From: Nitzschia sp. DOCU1
Lineage: Eukaryota; Bacillariophyta; Bacillariophyceae; Bacillariales; Bacillariaceae
Assembly: GCA_951394045.1 (NCBI GenBank)
Contig: OX595995.1
Span: 1,116,001 to 1,180,000, forward strand
DNA: 64,000 nt
Reading direction: 5' to 3'
Position numbers and translations under genes: made by a program. Under the pieces are notes generated by a model. The model worked only from the letters and a program-made list of their open reading frames with translations. It did not search any database and had not been told where the DNA came from. Of this stretch, positions 21,036 to 31,400 are shown in pieces (the stretch's first letter is position 1; every line of letters begins with the position of its first letter).

Positions 21036-21857
21036 AATAAGAACTTGCTCACTTTCAATTCGTGTTATACATAGCACGGAGCGATGAACGAAGCTACTAC
21101 TCTACCAAACCTTGATCCAAGGGATTCAGCGAGTTTTGGGCAGGTCATTTTTTGTCTTGTCCCGCCCCACGTCATCGCGCTCTTCAGGTTCTTGAACTCC
21201 GTGCCGACATGGATTTTTGCATCCCCGTCGTCAGAGAGGAGAAACGTGTATGATACGCGCGCGGATGCTGACGATACCGTGTTGCTTGAAAAGTCTCGAA
21301 TAGAGGATTCGATGGATTCTATTTCGAACCATAAACTCTTTGAGACGAACGGAACACCACGGAATTCTTCGACGCATAGATCGCCCGAATCCGAGCCAAA
21401 ACCGCGGGATACGCGTGCGTGGCCACATCGAAACTTTAAGGTTTTTCTCTCGTCCCTTCAAGTGAAATCATGCTTTTCCTATATAAAAGCTATATGCTTC
21501 GGATTAACGATGACTTGTCATTGAACTTCCGCACGTCCTACATAAAGCGCAACAGCTTTTAGACCCCCCCGGGATTTCTCCAAGTGACGCATCAATGTGA
21601 TGCCACGTTGTTAGCAACAAATCGAAAAGCCGCGCCGCTAATCCCAGCAGGGATTGCACGCGGAAGCTTAACTTCCAAGTTGAACCGAGAAAGGAGAAAC
21701 TCTGTGCCCTCCCAGAAGGAATGGGGGAGTTGATGTTCAAGTGCTACTGGTGAGAGGCCATTTTTCTTCTTGCCGTGTGCATTTTTCGATTCATCTCACA
21801 ATTCACTTTGAACAAAGCAAATCATCCCTTACCCGACGCTGAAGTATAGCATCTACC
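21036..21857. other. Divergent spacer between CpeT-like and TPR genes
   Basis: Both genes should have promoters here. A plus-strand frame at 21084-21524 has no domain, lies against the CpeT gene start and is probably chance. A minus-strand frame at 21504-21740 is likewise unsupported. Confidence 0.4.
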
Positions 21858-23966
21858 ATGAACTCATTTCGACAGAGCAACATTATGAACTCGATCTCAA
21901 GAATTCCCAACGATCAAATCGACGAAAGGCCGAAGAAAAAAGTGCGAATGTCGTCCCCGCCTTTAAAATCTCTCGAGAAGCTCGTCAGTGACGGAATCTC
22001 TCATTTCAACGACGGCGACTTCTCGAAAGCGGGGGTCTACTTCTCGAAAGCACTTTGCAGAGTCGATATTTTGTACTTCTATGGCAAAGTTGAAAATGCT
22101 ATGGATGGTCCAACCAAGGACAACAGTGGTTGCGAAGGTAGTAGTGCGTCGTCAACAACAGAATACGACGAAGGCATGCAAGTCTACAGGGACGTCATTC
22201 CTATACAAAACAAAAGTCAGTCAGATTTGATCTCCGCAACCCTATGCTTCAACATCGCCCAAACGCATATCCGACGAGCAATGTTTTCTGAAGCTCGAAA
22301 TTGGTTCAACCAGGCACGCGAAAGGTGCAACATTAATGGAACTCCGTCAAGTGACATGACCATCTTGCTCATCAAGATTTTGAGCTGTCTCGGATACTGC
22401 AGTTATCGCCGCAACGAAGAATCTTCAGCTCTAAGATTCTACAAAGAATGTCTTGACCTTGCATCAGAAGTCGACACCCTCAAGACAAGGAAGCACGCCG
22501 CTGCCGCACTCAATTGCGTCGGTGTCCTAGTTTTCAACCAGCAACAAGGCCACCCCATTTCTGGCTTGGATATCTTCGAACAGAGTCTGACATTGTATCG
22601 AAGCGACAAAGAAAACATTACGTTCGAAGTAGAGATGGCCACTGTGCTCAACAACATCGGTCGTGCACTTTATCTCCGATCCGAGTTCAATGAAGCCCTC
22701 ACTGTTTATGAAGAAGCCCTCAAAATCAGAATGGAGCACTTGGAGTGCAACGCGATCGACATCGCCGCCACAGTGTACAACATCGGCCAAACGCATCAAC
22801 AGCTTGACCAGCACGAGGAGGCTCTTATGTGCTACGACCGATTTCTGGAAATTGCGAAAGTAGCCATTGGCGAAGTATCGAGGGATGTCGCGCTTGCATA
22901 TAAGGCGATTGCTGAGATCCACCAGAGCAAGAACGACTTGAAAATGGCGCACCAATACCTCACCCTTGCCCTTAATGCCCAGCAAGCATCCATCGGCGAC
23001 CATAGCCTTGAAGTCGCCGCAACTTTGAACAAAATGGGGAATTTGTGTTACGAAATGCGAGATTTTCAATCTGCGATGCGGTACTACAGTGATGGTCTCG
23101 TCATTGAGCGTTCATCACTTCCTCCCGCACACGCACATCTTATCATCACACTGACGAACATTGCCCACATCCACAAGCAGCTCGGCGATCACCCGAAGGC
23201 GCTCATGGCATACAAGGAGGCGTGCGAAATGCAAATCAAGGCACACGGACCTGACGACATTCATGTTGCGGAGACTCTCTCAAGCATCGGGCTAATGGAG
23301 TACCATCTACACGACTTCGAGTCTTCGTTTGAATCCTACCAAGACGCACTTCGCATTCGTCGTCAGTACTATGGAACAGAGGACCACCCTGAAATCGCCT
23401 CCACCCTAAACTCCATTGGATTGGTCCTTTTCAAGCAGGATATGTTCGAGCTCGCCAAGAAGTGTTTCAATGAAAGCCTTCGAATCCGTTGCAAAGTATT
23501 GGGGAAAGATCATCGCGATTGTGCCATACTTTGGTATAATATCGCAACTATTCATTTCGAAACTGGGGAAGATGAACTCGCTATCAAGATGTACGAAGAG
23601 ACTTTAAGAGTGGAGCGTGCGTCACTTGGCAATGAACATCCAGATGTCATTTTGACGATTCAACACTTGGGTCAAGTCTATCAGGAACTTGGACACACTG
23701 AAAAGGCGATGGAATACTTTGCATCTGCCCTGGACATCGAAAGACGGCGACAAGGGCCAACTCGCAAGCGAGCTCTGGGTCGTATTCTAAACCTTCTTGG
23801 AAACGTGTACCTTCAACTTGGTCGAACCAAGGAGATGATGGATTGCTACGTTGAAGCATCCATCATATACGAAAACGACCCCCAGCCAGGGGAAACTTTG
23901 GTAATTGCTGGATACAACTTCTACGGACTGAGTAAAACGAATCCACCATGCGCTCCTGTAGCATAA
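21858..23966 (+). CDS. Tetratricopeptide repeat protein, kinesin-light-chain-like
   Basis: The uninterrupted frame gives 702 residues. The first 30 residues are polar, with R-P-K-K-K-V-R that could be a nuclear signal. From about residue 35 a first helix pair (F-N-D-G-D-F-S-K-A-G-V-Y-F-S-K-A-L) begins, and from about 120 to 680 there is a run of about a dozen TPR units. Many are 42-residue units of the kinesin-light-chain type, with A-x-T-L-N-x-I-G-x-x-x and A-L-x-x-Y-x-E-A-L-x-I-R-x. TPR arrays bind proteins, and no enzyme domain is present. Such proteins are numerous in diatoms, so the partner cannot be inferred. The gene shows no intron and no signal peptide. Confidence 0.85.
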   Translation: MNSFRQSNIMNSISRIPNDQIDERPKKKVRMSSPPLKSLEKLVSDGISHFNDGDFSKAGVYFSKALCRVDILYFYGKVENAMDGPTKDNSGCEGSSASSTTEYDEGMQVYRDVIPIQNKSQSDLISATLCFNIAQTHIRRAMFSEARNWFNQARERCNINGTPSSDMTILLIKILSCLGYCSYRRNEESSALRFYKECLDLASEVDTLKTRKHAAAALNCVGVLVFNQQQGHPISGLDIFEQSLTLYRSDKENITFEVEMATVLNNIGRALYLRSEFNEALTVYEEALKIRMEHLECNAIDIAATVYNIGQTHQQLDQHEEALMCYDRFLEIAKVAIGEVSRDVALAYKAIAEIHQSKNDLKMAHQYLTLALNAQQASIGDHSLEVAATLNKMGNLCYEMRDFQSAMRYYSDGLVIERSSLPPAHAHLIITLTNIAHIHKQLGDHPKALMAYKEACEMQIKAHGPDDIHVAETLSSIGLMEYHLHDFESSFESYQDALRIRRQYYGTEDHPEIASTLNSIGLVLFKQDMFELAKKCFNESLRIRCKVLGKDHRDCAILWYNIATIHFETGEDELAIKMYEETLRVERASLGNEHPDVILTIQHLGQVYQELGHTEKAMEYFASALDIERRRQGPTRKRALGRILNLLGNVYLQLGRTKEMMDCYVEASIIYENDPQPGETLVIAGYNFYGLSKTNPPCAPVA

Positions 23967-24036
23967 GAGTTAGACGAATGCAACAGTTAGATATGACATT
24001 AGATTTTCAATCATCCCTCAACTTAAGTGGTTATTT

Positions 24037-24621
24037 TTACTGTGCTCGGTTCCAGAAACTACTCATTGCGCTCATTCGTTTCAAGTGCATCAGCTTGTTT
24101 TCTTGAGAACGGACTGGGGTGAAACTTTTGACGCTGAATCGTTCGAGTTGGTCCTCGAGTCCTCGACGATATGCCCATTCCTTGTGATCTGAGCTAAACT
24201 CACGAGATGCTTTCGCCATGCGTTCCACATCATTGATCCCTTCGTATCGCTGCAGATCCTGTTCTATCAACACCGAGTGAACAACTAGTCGTCTAGCCGT
24301 TTTGTTCGCATCGACGTCCACAAGGTACTCGACGCCTCGTGAGCAGTAATTTGACTCGTTGACATTGGCTCCTGCTCTTAGTAATGATAAGGTTCTATTC
24401 AAGTGCTTTCGACTCGCCCTTACTTCCGTGTCCTGGAGCCAACGTGCCTGAACCTCGTGTGCGTCAAGAGTGGGGTCTTCGCGTGGCCATGCTTCGATCT
24501 CATTGCAAAAGCATACCCGCCGTTTATCGGGTACTTTCTTGGCGCCGGTGCATGGTTCGACCCGTTTATCCAAATTCACGGGATCTTTTGACGTACAGTC
24601 AAATTGGTGACAGACTTTCAT
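24037..24621 (-). CDS. Member of a repeated diatom protein family, unknown function
   Basis: The frame gives 194 residues from the ATG at 24621. The order K-R-R-V-C-F-C-N-E-I-E-A-W-P-R, then an Arg- and Leu-rich helix, then C-S-R-G-V-E, then A-R-R-L-V-V-H-S-V-L-I-E-Q-D-L-Q-R-Y-E-G-I-N-D-V-E-R-M-A matches a family that I know as repeated many times in diatom genomes. The broken gene at 33771-34298 has the same order (R-G-M-E, A-A-V-F-L-E-Q-E-M-Q, A-I-A-E-E-Y). No catalytic motif, leader or membrane segment is seen. The 3' end faces the TPR gene 70 bp away. The function is unknown to me. Confidence 0.62.
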   Translation of the reverse strand: MKVCHQFDCTSKDPVNLDKRVEPCTGAKKVPDKRRVCFCNEIEAWPREDPTLDAHEVQARWLQDTEVRASRKHLNRTLSLLRAGANVNESNYCSRGVEYLVDVDANKTARRLVVHSVLIEQDLQRYEGINDVERMAKASREFSSDHKEWAYRRGLEDQLERFSVKSFTPVRSQENKLMHLKRMSAMSSFWNRAQ

Positions 24622-26017
24622 CGTGCTTCTTCAGAAACAAATGTATGATCAGAGTTTTGCACCCACCACCACACAGCAGCTTACAGCAAGTAGATTTTTG
24701 GGAGACCAATGATGCAGACCCCCCGTCGAGTCGACCGAGAACATTGGCGAGTTAAAGACGGAATTTTCGGCGACCGCTACGGGTTTATTCCAGTGTTGTT
24801 CGGGGGTTAGTAGTGAGAAAAGGACGATAGCAAAAATCAGTCGTGGCAGTCGCGCCAAAATTGTGGTCTGACCCACACGACTTCCGGTCGTGCAGGTCGT
24901 GCAAAGAAAGATATCGTTCCATGGCGGCGGCATTTTACTTCTCTACCGTTGAACCGTAGCCTAACACCATGCAGCCATACCAAGCCGAGCCAGGCACAAC
25001 TAACTCCTCCCAGAAGCGGAATTAGTACATGCTAGCTAGAAGAAGAAGACATATAATTTCGCACTACCCTGAAGAATCCAAGGAAATGAGGAATAGTAGC
25101 ACTATTAGTACTAGCATGTAGTGGAAGGAGCCCTTGCTATTCTTTGTCCAAGAAACCTAGAACCAATAATACTGTTGCTTGTTGCTGTACCAGGTCCATC
25201 AAGTAATCATGGTCGGGCTGTTTGGTAGATCTTCTTGACGTTTGGAGATAGGTCCATGGCTATGGTCTTACTATGTATACCACGTTGCCAAGATCCTTGC
25301 CAGTACCGGTAATGGGGGGGAAGCGAAGGGGGAAAGGAAGGGGGTGGTACGTATGCATCTCGGACTTTCTTACCATTCTTGTCAAAACCGTGTCGGCGAA
25401 AAGCTTCTCCGCATTGGAGGCACTCCCCCAGGTGCCTCTGCAGGGTGGGATACATTAGCGTGTTCATCATGTCCGCTTTGGCAGTAATGTTCCATCTTGA
25501 AATGACTTTGTTCCGAAATTCAAGATCAACAATACTTTAATTAAGGTGTTTCATCTTCTGCGGTGCTGGCAATAGCTTATTTATTGGCACAAGAACCCCA
25601 ATCCTCAAAAACAGCCTGACGTTGATCGTTGAGGATGTCATTACCTGCAACGCAATCCTAGAAAAACCAACGAGTCCCATCAAATTGAGTTTTATGGGGT
25701 GTCGTGGCGGCGTCGATTGGATCGCCTCATGTCTCGGTAGAATTCTGTGGTGCAAGGGCCTCCCCTTTCTCCGCTATTCTGAAGTTCGTGCAATTGTTTC
25801 TACGTCAAGATACTACTGGACACCACGTAGTGCCGGTCGGAGTCTGCTGCCGGCGGTATCAAAACGAATCGTTCCACACGTTCTTGGGCCAGATGTGCAG
25901 TGTACCGTGGCACCGGACGGGGGCGACGCATTTGCAACTTAATCTTCGCTCACAAAAATTCTCTCGCAAATCTTTCCATCACCCATAGCTCAAATCAAAG
26001 GATCTGAACAAATAACA
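24622..26017. other. Intergenic stretch upstream of the cyclin gene
   Basis: About 1.4 kb between divergent genes. It carries TACCGGTA at 25304-25311 beside a G-rich run. Short frames on both strands (25207-25988) have no domain. The cyclin promoter should lie in the last part. Confidence 0.45.
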
Positions 26018-26884
26018 ATGTCCCTTTCAGTTGATGTTGACTCTACTCTCGAGACCATCGAGGTCATGCGCCGCCAGGAAGAGAGTGCTTACCATGTCAG
26101 TGATTATTTGGCGTGTCTCCCCAATGTTCCACTCCACGAATCGCCTGTCGATGAAGATTGCCGTCAAGTCATGGCGAAATGGTGTCATGATATTGCCGAC
26201 TTCTGCAATTACAGCCGGGAAACAGCTGCTATTGCTCTGAATTGCCTTGATCGATTCATGTCATCGCCCCTGGGTATCCCAATTCTCCTCGACAGAAATC
26301 AATATCAGCTGGCGGCGATGACCGCCTTGTACACGGCCGTCAAGGTCCACGAGCACGAAGCCATGGATCCTGCCTTGGTTTCCACTCTTAGCCGAGGTGC
26401 TCATTCCGCTGAAGCTGTCGAGCAAATGGAAAACCGAATGTTGCAGGCGGTACAATGGCGTGTTAACCCACCAACGGCCATTGCATTTGTTCGCCACATG
26501 CTCGACTTGGTGCCCCCACATTTGATTGACGCATCTACCCGCGACACCGTCTTGGAATTAACACAATTTCAAGTCGATTTGGCCACATGCGACTACAGGT
26601 TCAGCCAAGCGCCTGTCAGCCGCATTGCCTTTGCTTCGTTAATGAATGCCATCGAGAGTATCACCGACGACGATTTGTTTATCAGCAACTTTGAAACCAC
26701 AATGGCAAGTGCGATGCGTCTTGATATGGCGTGCACACGCGATATCCGCATTGCTCTCTACGAATCCGTGAATGGAAACGAACCAATGGAAATCACCATG
26801 GGTCCCTGCACAGACAAGGCAATGGATGCTTCTTACTCCAGCACAGGCGGATTCAATACTTCTCCCCGTGCTGTGAATGCATAA
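26018..26884 (+). CDS. Diatom-type cyclin
   Basis: Cyclins bind and activate cyclin-dependent kinases at given stages of the cell cycle. The frame gives 288 residues. The cyclin box spans about residues 25-155: V-M-A-K-W-C-H-D-I-A-D-F-C-N-Y-S-R-E-T-A-A-I-A is the first helix set, then L-D-R-F-M-S, then Q-L-A-A-M-T-A-L-Y-T-A-V-K-V-H-E, then E-N-R-M-L-Q-A-V-Q-W-R-V-N-P-P-T-A. The second fold follows (F-V-R-H-M-L-D-L-V-P, then Y-R-F-S-Q-A-P-V-S-R-I-A-F-A-S-L-M-N-A-I-E). These features fit the diatom-specific cyclins (dsCYC) better than A, B or D types. No destruction box is evident. No intron is needed. Confidence 0.85.
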   Translation: MSLSVDVDSTLETIEVMRRQEESAYHVSDYLACLPNVPLHESPVDEDCRQVMAKWCHDIADFCNYSRETAAIALNCLDRFMSSPLGIPILLDRNQYQLAAMTALYTAVKVHEHEAMDPALVSTLSRGAHSAEAVEQMENRMLQAVQWRVNPPTAIAFVRHMLDLVPPHLIDASTRDTVLELTQFQVDLATCDYRFSQAPVSRIAFASLMNAIESITDDDLFISNFETTMASAMRLDMACTRDIRIALYESVNGNEPMEITMGPCTDKAMDASYSSTGGFNTSPRAVNA

Positions 26885-27940
26885 ATCTGTTAATAATAAC
26901 ACTAGCTCTCCTTTGCTCTACACTACGAAGCTGAACTTTCACTATGTAGAATTAGGTTTCTAAAGCAGAGTAGGATTGGCTGTCGGATCCAGCAACTGCA
27001 TCAAGCAGCCCAAAGAAGATCCCTTCTCCAAAGATGCTCTAGGTGCCTCAAATACAGTATTTACTCCGTAGCGGCCGCTAGAGAGAAATGTCGCGGTTAA
27101 AGATACAGAAAGGTCGAAACACAACGCTCGAATAAGGTGAAGGTCGAAGCACCAGCTATAATCTGTTCATTGCTGTCGACAGCCGCATTCGTAGTAGGAT
27201 GAGCAACCTTACAACTAGCTACATACCGGTAGTCGCATCTTCTGAAAAGCGCTACAAGGAAACGAAGTGCGATTGCATGCGATTCTCCTGCGAAAGAAGG
27301 CAAGAACGATGCGCATAAATAATCTTCGCTAATGTGTCTGTCTGTCGTACAGTGCTGTCGGTAAATGGTAGGTGCTCATTAGCTCGGCATCGTCGTCATA
27401 CCTGCGTACCGATGATTGGCCTCTTCCGGAAGAAACCATGACGCGGCGGCGCCCCTGCCCTTTATCCTTCCGAGTTCGTCTCTGACACGACCAGATTCCG
27501 ATTACGGCTTAGCAGGAAAAGTACGAGGATTGGCCGGCTTTGATGGTGCGTTTCCACGTGCTTTCAAGTGCGATACGTCATGCAGGAGTTCTAAGCGCAA
27601 CCACCACATAAGTACGTTGCGTTCTGGTTTACGAGGACCACGTGGTGATTTGGGATAAAATAGTCATCATTTCTGCTTCAAGATGACATAATTGCACTTG
27701 ACTTTTCTTGATCAGCAACGACCGTCCTTTCTGTCTCAATGTCAACACAAGGTAAATTAACCTCAACATCAACCTCAACCCAAACATCATTGTCAAAAGG
27801 GAAGGGCGCCATCTTGCACCGCAACCCTGACGGTATGTGGACAAACTGTATTGTCCGAAAGGGAATGATCCGATAAGCAACAAGTTGAGCAAAAGCAGTA
27901 CTGAATGGGGATGGCAAGATCGACAGGACTTGCCTCCAAC
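26885..27940. other. Stretch left of the retrotransposon, possibly a decayed gene
   Basis: Minus-strand frames at 27629-28021 and 27678-27953 look mildly protein-like but overlap each other and run into the LTR, so neither can be a whole gene. TACCGGTA is at 27224-27231. The CCAAC at 27936-27940 is the left target duplication of the element. Confidence 0.4.
27936..27940. repeat. Left 5-bp target site duplication CCAAC
   Basis: CCAAC directly precedes the TG of the left LTR, and the same five bases directly follow the CA of the right LTR at 33653-33657. A five-base duplication is usual for Ty1/copia integrases and fixes the element ends. Confidence 0.9.
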
Positions 27941-28287
27941 TGTTGGACGCCATATTTCGCGACGATGAATCACATGAATCAAGAGTACTGAATTAGGCGC
28001 GGATAGTGACCGCTGAAGCACGAGTCAAATACGACTGAATCAGACAACTACAACTACCAGAGATTTCTATGGAGAGATGAAGACATTCGAAGAAAGATTG
28101 AAAGAGGATGAAGAAAGAAACAAAAGGACAATACGAGAAATAGCTCATACTTTCTATAATATCTTAGACTCGACGACTATCACCAGATCTACTGATTTTT
28201 TACTTCTACCGAGATTCTATTTCATTCACGGACTGTTCAAGAGACAGACGGAGCGATACCAGGCGCTACGTGAATTGAATTTCAACA
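27941..28287 (+). repeat. 5' LTR
   Basis: The LTR is 347 bp, TG...CA ended, and by eye identical to 33306-33652. A 68-codon frame starting with the ATG at 28077 lies in it and recurs in the other LTR. That frame is a by-product of the repeat, not a gene I can support. Confidence 0.95.
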
Positions 28288-28426
28288 TATTATAGAAAGT
28301 ACCGGCTGAAGAGTCGAAAAGCAACTTTGTGGAGATCCGAGCCGTGGAAAAGGTTCGAAGAAGACGCCAAGTGCGCACGTTACTGAACTTTGGAAGAAGT
28401 CGAATTGTCAACAAGTTTATCCGACC

Positions 28427-31400
28427 ATGAGCGGTCGAGGAAAAGGAAATTTTCGGTCCAAAGACCATCGAAGGAACGGACCGGGACGAGGAGCCAACAA
28501 GAGCAAGCCGGCGGCGAAGAAGTCCGTCGAAGACTACGTTTACTATTTGGGATCATCGAAACAAGCATCAGACTATGAGACGACAACCGAGTACCTCATC
28601 AACCACATTCAGCAAACGTTTGACTACGGCGATGATATCGCAGAATCATTGAGTACATTGAAGGATGTCGATCTATCGATTCACAAGCCTACATTGCAGG
28701 TCAGCAGCGAGACAGACAACGATAAGAAAAACGCCGAAAACGAGCAATTTAAGATGGAATTCAAGGAAAAGTTCGCGATCTACATGAAGCGAGTGGAGGC
28801 TTACAGCAAGAACCAAGGAAAAGCTTTTGCATTCCTATTGGATCGTTGCTCGAAAGGCATGAAAGAGAAGATACAAGCTCGTGCCGATTACGAAACATCA
28901 ATCAAACAGAATCCACGGGAATTGCTGAAAGCGATCAAGCAACATGCGTTGAACTATCAAGAGAGTCGATACAACATGGCGATCGTGTACGATGCATTCA
29001 CTGCGGTGCATACGACTACGCAGAAGGAAGGAGAAACACTACCAGAGTACACAAAGAGGTTCAGGGTTGCCAAAGAAGTGTTGGAATCGCACCTCGGCGG
29101 GCCTGTGATTATTTCGAAAATCGCAAAATCAATGCCCGGGTATGCCGACAGTGCAGAAAAGAAAGCCGCATGTGAAAAAAGGGCATATGAACAATACATG
29201 GCCTATGTATACATGAAGAACGCCGATCAGGGCAAATATGGCTCGATCCTGACTGGTTTGTCGACACAAAAATCCCTCGGAAACGAGCAATATCCGAAAA
29301 CGATCACCGACGCAACGAACGTTTTGAGCAATCATCGTTTTGACAACTACAAGCAATTGAAGAGCGAACGCAAGTCAAAGAAAGACGACAAGGACAAGGA
29401 AGAAGACAATCCCAAGTTATCTTTTGCGCAAACTACTACGGTGTGCTACTGCTGTGGCAAGCCAAATCACAAGTCAAGTCAATGTCGATTGAAAGAGAAA
29501 ATCCCGAAGGACGAATGGGCAATCAACAAAGACCCCAAACTCAAGGAATCAGCGCAAGCTCATGTACAGACAGAGAAGACCGAAAGCAATGAGTCGGCGA
29601 AAGGGAATATCGAAACTGCAAAAGCAGAGGCATGGGCCGGAGTACATTTTCAATTCTATCAAGCGGACGAGATGCGGAATATGATCCTGTTGGACAACGA
29701 GAGCACTACCAACGTGTTTTGTAACGCATTAATGGTGGAGAACATTCGCGAGACCCCAGACAAACTTTACCTGACCACGAGTGCAGGAGTGATGACAACA
29801 AACCTGAAGGCAACGCTACCTGGCTGGGGCGACGTCTGGTTTGATCCTGCGACGGTGACGAATATTCTAAGCTTTGCGCAAGTCAGGGACCGGTACCGTG
29901 TGGAATACAACTACGACGACGATGTCTTTATAGTGCATCTTGGCACTAAAATGGTGGAATTTGAAAGGACTCCCGTCGGACTATATGGATTCAAGCCTAA
30001 GTTGAAAGGCGAGATGAAAGAAGAATTGCGATTCTTGACGACATTGGAAGAGAACAAAACTTTCTATACCCCGCAACAATTTGAGAGAGCAAAGAGAGCC
30101 AGAGACTTGTACCATGCATTGGGAACGCCATCGATCAAGGATTTCAAGGCAATGATCACAATCAACGCAGTCAGAAACAATCCAGTTACTGTCGACGACA
30201 TCAAAATTGCGGAAGAAATATTTGGACCCGACATCGGAACATTGAAAGGCAAAACTACGCGATCCAAACCAACACCCGTGATTTCGGATTATATCGAGAT
30301 ACCGAGAGAGTTGATTGACGCGCAACGAGACGTCACTTTGTGTATGGATGCAATGAAAGTGAATGGATTGTGGTTCCTAACTACAATTTCAAGGCATATA
30401 TACTACCGCACGGCGCAATACACGGAGAATCAAACAGTTGAATGTTACCGAGAAGCACTGCGATCAGTTATTCAAATCTACAATCGAGCAGGTTTCCAAG
30501 TGCGACGCATTCATTGCGACAACGAATTTGTTGAGATTATGGATCAATTGATTGAAGACCCGGAATTTGATATTGAGATCAACTACGCCAATCCGCAAGA
30601 GCATGTTCCCGAAGCAGAACGCAACAACAGAGTGTTGAAAGAGCGTGTACGGGCAGTTTACCATCGACTACCCTACAACCGACTTCCCCGTACAATGGTG
30701 AAAACAATGGTGTCCGAAGCAGCGCGTAAACTGAATTTCTTTCCATCAAAGTACGGCGTTTCGAGATTCTATAGCCCGCGCATGATATTGCACCAACAAG
30801 CCCTCGATTACGACAAGCATTGCAAGTTTACATTTGGGACCTACGTGCAAGCGCATGATGAACCGCAACCAACCAATACTCAGCAAGCACGAACTTTGGA
30901 TTGTATTTACTTAAGGCCTACTGGAAACGCGCAGGGCGGACACGAGTTATTTCATCTCCCAACAAATCGCATCATCGTGCGACGCAACGTTACCCCAATT
31001 CCAATTACCCCAGCAGTTCTCAAAGAAGTGGAAGCATTGGCCGCAAATCAGAACATGCCAAATGGACTTAAGATCCAAAACAAGACGGGCAATATATTGT
31101 TTGACAGCACCTGGATTGCAGGAGTGGATTTTGACGAAGAAGAATTTGATGACGAACGTTACGACGAAGATGACGCTTCGAGTGACAACGAAGACGATCA
31201 CGATCTACATGACGAAGATTATTTCGATGACAACGGCGACGGAGAAGGAAATCTTGACGAGCCGAATGATGATAATCAGCAAGACGAAGAGAATGTTGGA
31301 GACGAAAATAACGTGGAGAACAATGAACAAGCTGACGAGGAAGCCAACGACGACGACAATAATGCGAGCGAAGGCAACGAAGACATCACGGATGACAACG

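Noticed and set aside
21084..21524. 146-codon plus-strand frame
   Set aside because: No domain, and it lies in the divergent spacer against the CpeT-like gene start. Composition reads as non-coding.
27629..28021. Minus-strand frames running into the left LTR as a gene split by the retrotransposon
   Set aside because: Joining the flanks at the target site gives frames with early stops and no family match, so I cannot show that a gene was cut.
28077..28295. 68-72 codon frame in the LTR, repeated at 33442
   Set aside because: It exists in both LTRs because they are copies. No domain or coding sign beyond the frame, and it ends in unrelated sequence outside the LTR.
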